From Burkholderia cepacia (lineage in GTDB: Bacteria; Pseudomonadota; Gammaproteobacteria; Burkholderiales; Burkholderiaceae): a DNA stretch of 64,000 nucleotides. Below are positions 62,530-64,000 of this stretch, in pieces. The stretch lies in the NCBI RefSeq assembly GCF_001039005.1, contig NZ_LDWR01000029.1, positions 1-64,000 of the forward strand, read 5' to 3'. Under the pieces are notes generated by a model. It saw only the letters and a list, made by a program, of their open reading frames with translations. It was not told the origin of the DNA and ran no database searches. How positions within the stretch are numbered: the stretch's first letter is position 1; each line of letters starts with the position of its first letter. Both the position numbers and the translations under genes were made by a program.

Positions 62530-62586
62530 AAAAAAGCCCGCTGCTTGAGCGGGCTGAATCCATGTTTGGAGACATGGAGGAGACAG
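62530..62586 (-). ncRNA. Candidate small regulatory RNA downstream of the cepI operon
   Basis: About 57 nt, read on the minus strand from roughly 62586. The 5' end holds UCUCCUCC (62576-62583), an anti-Shine-Dalgarno-like motif. Hairpin 1 has stem CCAUGU/ACAUGG with loop CUCCAA (62560-62577), exposing CUCC again. Hairpin 2 has stem AGCCCGCU/AGCGGGCU (62535-62555) followed by a U-run: a strong terminator. A promoter with 17-bp spacing precedes it. It could also be released from the 3' UTR of the cepI operon, whose last stop is at 62690. The structure is seen; the function is inference. Confidence 0.6.
62535..62555 (-). terminator. Rho-independent terminator of the sRNA/cepI operon
   Basis: Stem of 8 bp (AGCCCGCT/AGCGGGCT) with a 5-nt loop. 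The A-run at 62530-62535 on the plus strand gives the U-tract on the minus transcript. It ends transcription coming from cepI and the gene after it. Confidence 0.85.
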
Positions 62587-62591
62587 GCGTA

Positions 62592-62620
62592 AATTTAAGG
62601 GAAAACCCGAAGCTTGGCAA
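62592..62620 (-). promoter_or_regulatory. Putative promoter of the candidate sRNA
   Basis: On the minus strand: -35 TTGCCA (62615-62620), 17-bp spacer, -10 TAAATT (62592-62597). The spacer contains GGGTTTTCCC (62599-62608), a short palindrome-like motif whose near copy lies upstream of the DUF4148 gene. Confidence 0.5.
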
Positions 62621-62689
62621 GCCCCCCGTTGTAACCATGCAACTCGCTGCGATACCGTCCGCCTCGCATCGACGCGGCCGTTGCCGCAC

Positions 62690-63454
62690 TCACATGCCGG
62701 CGGCCCGCGCGTGCGCCGCAAACGCGCTGAATCGTTCCTGCGCGACCGGCAGTGCGTACTTGTCGCGCATCTCCGTCTCGATCCAGGCACAGGCCTCGCG
62801 CGCGCAGTCGGTCAGCGCGTGCCGCGTCGTGTGCCCGTCGATGTCGTAGACGAAGCGCACGCCGACCTCGTCGTCGGCAACTTGTCGCTCGAGCTGATTG
62901 AGATGCAGTTGCGGCCCGTGCTGATGCGACAGCGCACGCAGCTCGTCGAAGTGATATTCGAGCCAGTCCGCGAAGAACAGTGCATCGCTATGGCACGGCA
63001 GGCGGAAGGCCGCGCTGCGCGACGGGCGCGGTCCGGTCTCGCCGGCCGCCGCGTGCGGTTCGCCGTCGGTGGCGATGGGCGTGTCGACGGGCGCGAGCGG
63101 GTGTTGAATCCGCCGGTAAGGTTCGTGATCGCGCAGTGCATGCCACAGCAATTCGTCGCCGGCGGCGCCGGATGGCTGCATCGTCAGGTCATGTCGGCCG
63201 TCGCCGGTCGGGGCGATGTCGCGGATCACGAGGCGCAGCGAGCAGAGCGGCTCGTCCGCGACCAGCAGCGTCGCCGCACGCGGCAGCCCGCAGACGAGCG
63301 GCGCGGCGCCGGCGGCACGAAATACGAGCCCGCGGCGGTCGAGCCGCACGAGCGGCAGCGGCCTGGGGAACGACGGATAGGCGACCGCGATACGGGCGCC
63401 GTTGGCGCTCGTCAACCCGGGCATCATCGCGCGAAAGACCTGAGACTGGTCCAC
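62690..63454 (-). CDS. Conserved protein downstream of cepI
   Basis: 254-aa soluble protein with no recognised domain. It starts MDQSQVFRAMMPGLTSANGA. Notable parts are LDRRGLVFRAAGAAPLVCGL, a central charged/His-rich region and a C-terminal helical segment (EIETEMRDKYALPVAQERF-like). From memory, cepI in the Burkholderia cepacia complex is commonly followed by a conserved hypothetical gene of this kind. It starts 51 bp after the cepI stop and is probably co-transcribed. Function unknown. Confidence 0.8.
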   Translation of the reverse strand: MDQSQVFRAMMPGLTSANGARIAVAYPSFPRPLPLVRLDRRGLVFRAAGAAPLVCGLPRAATLLVADEPLCSLRLVIRDIAPTGDGRHDLTMQPSGAAGDELLWHALRDHEPYRRIQHPLAPVDTPIATDGEPHAAAGETGPRPSRSAAFRLPCHSDALFFADWLEYHFDELRALSHQHGPQLHLNQLERQVADDEVGVRFVYDIDGHTTRHALTDCAREACAWIETEMRDKYALPVAQERFSAFAAHARAAGM

Positions 63455-63505
63455 GTTGGTTCTCCTTCGTTACGATGCCGCCCGGCCGGAAACGCGCGTT
63501 CCGGC

Positions 63506-64000
63506 TCAGGCGGCGATGGCTTGCCGGGCAGCCTGCCCCGGCTCGATTCCTAGTGCCGCAAACGTTTGCTGATCGATATCGATCCAGCACGCGACCACCA
63601 GACGCCCGTCCACCTGTTTCGGCGGGCCTGCCCGGTGCGCGTGTATGCCGATCCGGCGGAACAGCCGCTCCATGCTCGCGAACGTCACGCCGATCAACTG
63701 CCGCGCGCCGAGCTGCGCCGCGCATTCGACGACGGCCGCGAGCATCGGGCGCACGGCCCACTCGGCATTGCCCGATCCGCCTTCGTCGTCGGTCGCCGCG
63801 AACCTGGACAGCTCCCAGACCGCGGCCGATTTCGGCAGCGGCATGTCCTCGGCGATCAGTTCGGCGAACAGCGACTCCAGCAGATACGGGCGCGTCGTGG
63901 GCAGCAGGCGCGCACATCCGCACATGTCGCCGTCGGCGTTTCGCGCGAACACGTAGACGGTATCGTCGCGATCGAACTGGTCGCGCTCGAAACATTCGTT
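63506..64000 (-). CDS. cepI: Acyl-homoserine-lactone synthase CepI (5' end beyond window)
   Basis: LuxI-family enzyme that makes N-octanoyl/hexanoyl-homoserine lactones from acyl-ACP and S-adenosylmethionine. The visible 164 residues begin NECFERDQFDRDDTVYVFAR and include the conserved ERDQFD, GCARLLPTTRPYLL and WELSRFA motifs, which I recognise as CepI. About 38 N-terminal residues, the promoter and the expected cep box are outside the window. An apparent GTG start at 63952 is internal. Key family residues E, D, R and the WELSRF segment are present, so the part seen is intact. Confidence 0.93.
   Translation of the reverse strand, partial: NECFERDQFDRDDTVYVFARNADGDMCGCARLLPTTRPYLLESLFAELIAEDMPLPKSAAVWELSRFAATDDEGGSGNAEWAVRPMLAAVVECAAQLGARQLIGVTFASMERLFRRIGIHAHRAGPPKQVDGRLVVACWIDIDQQTFAALGIEPGQAARQAIAA

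Noticed and set aside
63506..63952. Short LuxI-type protein starting at GTG 63952
   Set aside because: The frame stays open to the window edge and encodes the conserved ERDQFD region, so the start lies beyond 64000.

Overview
The window is about 67% G+C, densely coding DNA of a Burkholderia cepacia complex type organism. The strongest species clue is the right edge. It holds most of an acyl-homoserine-lactone synthase that I recognise as CepI, followed by the conserved gene normally found beside it. Accessory chromosome 2 is the likely replicon (inference). The mix of small transport, regulatory and hydrolase operons, an OpcP-type porin, DUF4148 and DUF3331 proteins and NodT-type RND efflux fits that genus. 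I see no rRNA, tRNA, CRISPR array, prophage or insertion sequence.

Layout. 0.1-6.1 kb: a sugar ABC importer (binding protein and two permeases, no ATPase), its LacI-type repressor, a divergent PI-PLC-like phosphodiesterase and a secreted alpha/beta hydrolase. 6.2-9.8 kb: LysE exporter, GNAT, an ArsR/Old Yellow Enzyme operon and a small membrane protein. 10.0-13.0 kb: an MipA-type outer-membrane protein with its own two-component system. 13.0-19.2 kb: an AhpD-like protein facing an HxlR regulator, a HAD phosphatase, an MFS carrier, a secreted hydrolase and a 2-hydroxyacid dehydrogenase with an extra C-terminal domain. 19.3-22.4 kb: patatin, cupin, cupredoxin and Tat-exported metallophosphatase. 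22.6-27.4 kb: a Pit phosphate carrier and a NitT/TauT-like ABC pair with no binding protein. 27.4-33.6 kb: an RpiR regulator, gamma-glutamyltranspeptidase with a dicarboxylate/glutamate symporter, a DUF3331 protein and NDH-2.

33.8-42.4 kb is a stress and efflux block: TetR, SoxR, a three-gene RND pump under a SoxR-type promoter, then MarR and a glutathione transferase that share an operator motif. 42.6-51.5 kb: NCS1 permease, SDR, VOC protein, an MdcR-like LysR facing an MHS-family carrier, an unrecognised protein, a TetA-like MFS and an isochorismatase-fold hydrolase. 51.5-56.7 kb: amidohydrolase, LuxR-type regulator, SnoaL-like secreted protein facing an HxlR regulator, and a WXXGXW protein. 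57.3-64 kb: a major porin, Rnk, DUF4148, a CBS protein, RibA, GNAT and VOC proteins, a candidate small RNA and the cepI operon.

The most notable signals lie outside the genes. They are: a compact candidate sRNA with anti-Shine-Dalgarno CUCC motifs and its own promoter, just downstream of the cepI operon; 11-bp phased direct repeats upstream of the MipA/two-component genes; twin identical palindromes between the HxlR and AhpD genes; a MarR motif repeated in front of marR and gst; a textbook 19-bp-spacer SoxR promoter in front of the RND operon; and a phased Pho-box-like array upstream of pit. All regulatory assignments are inferences from sequence symmetry and gene position.
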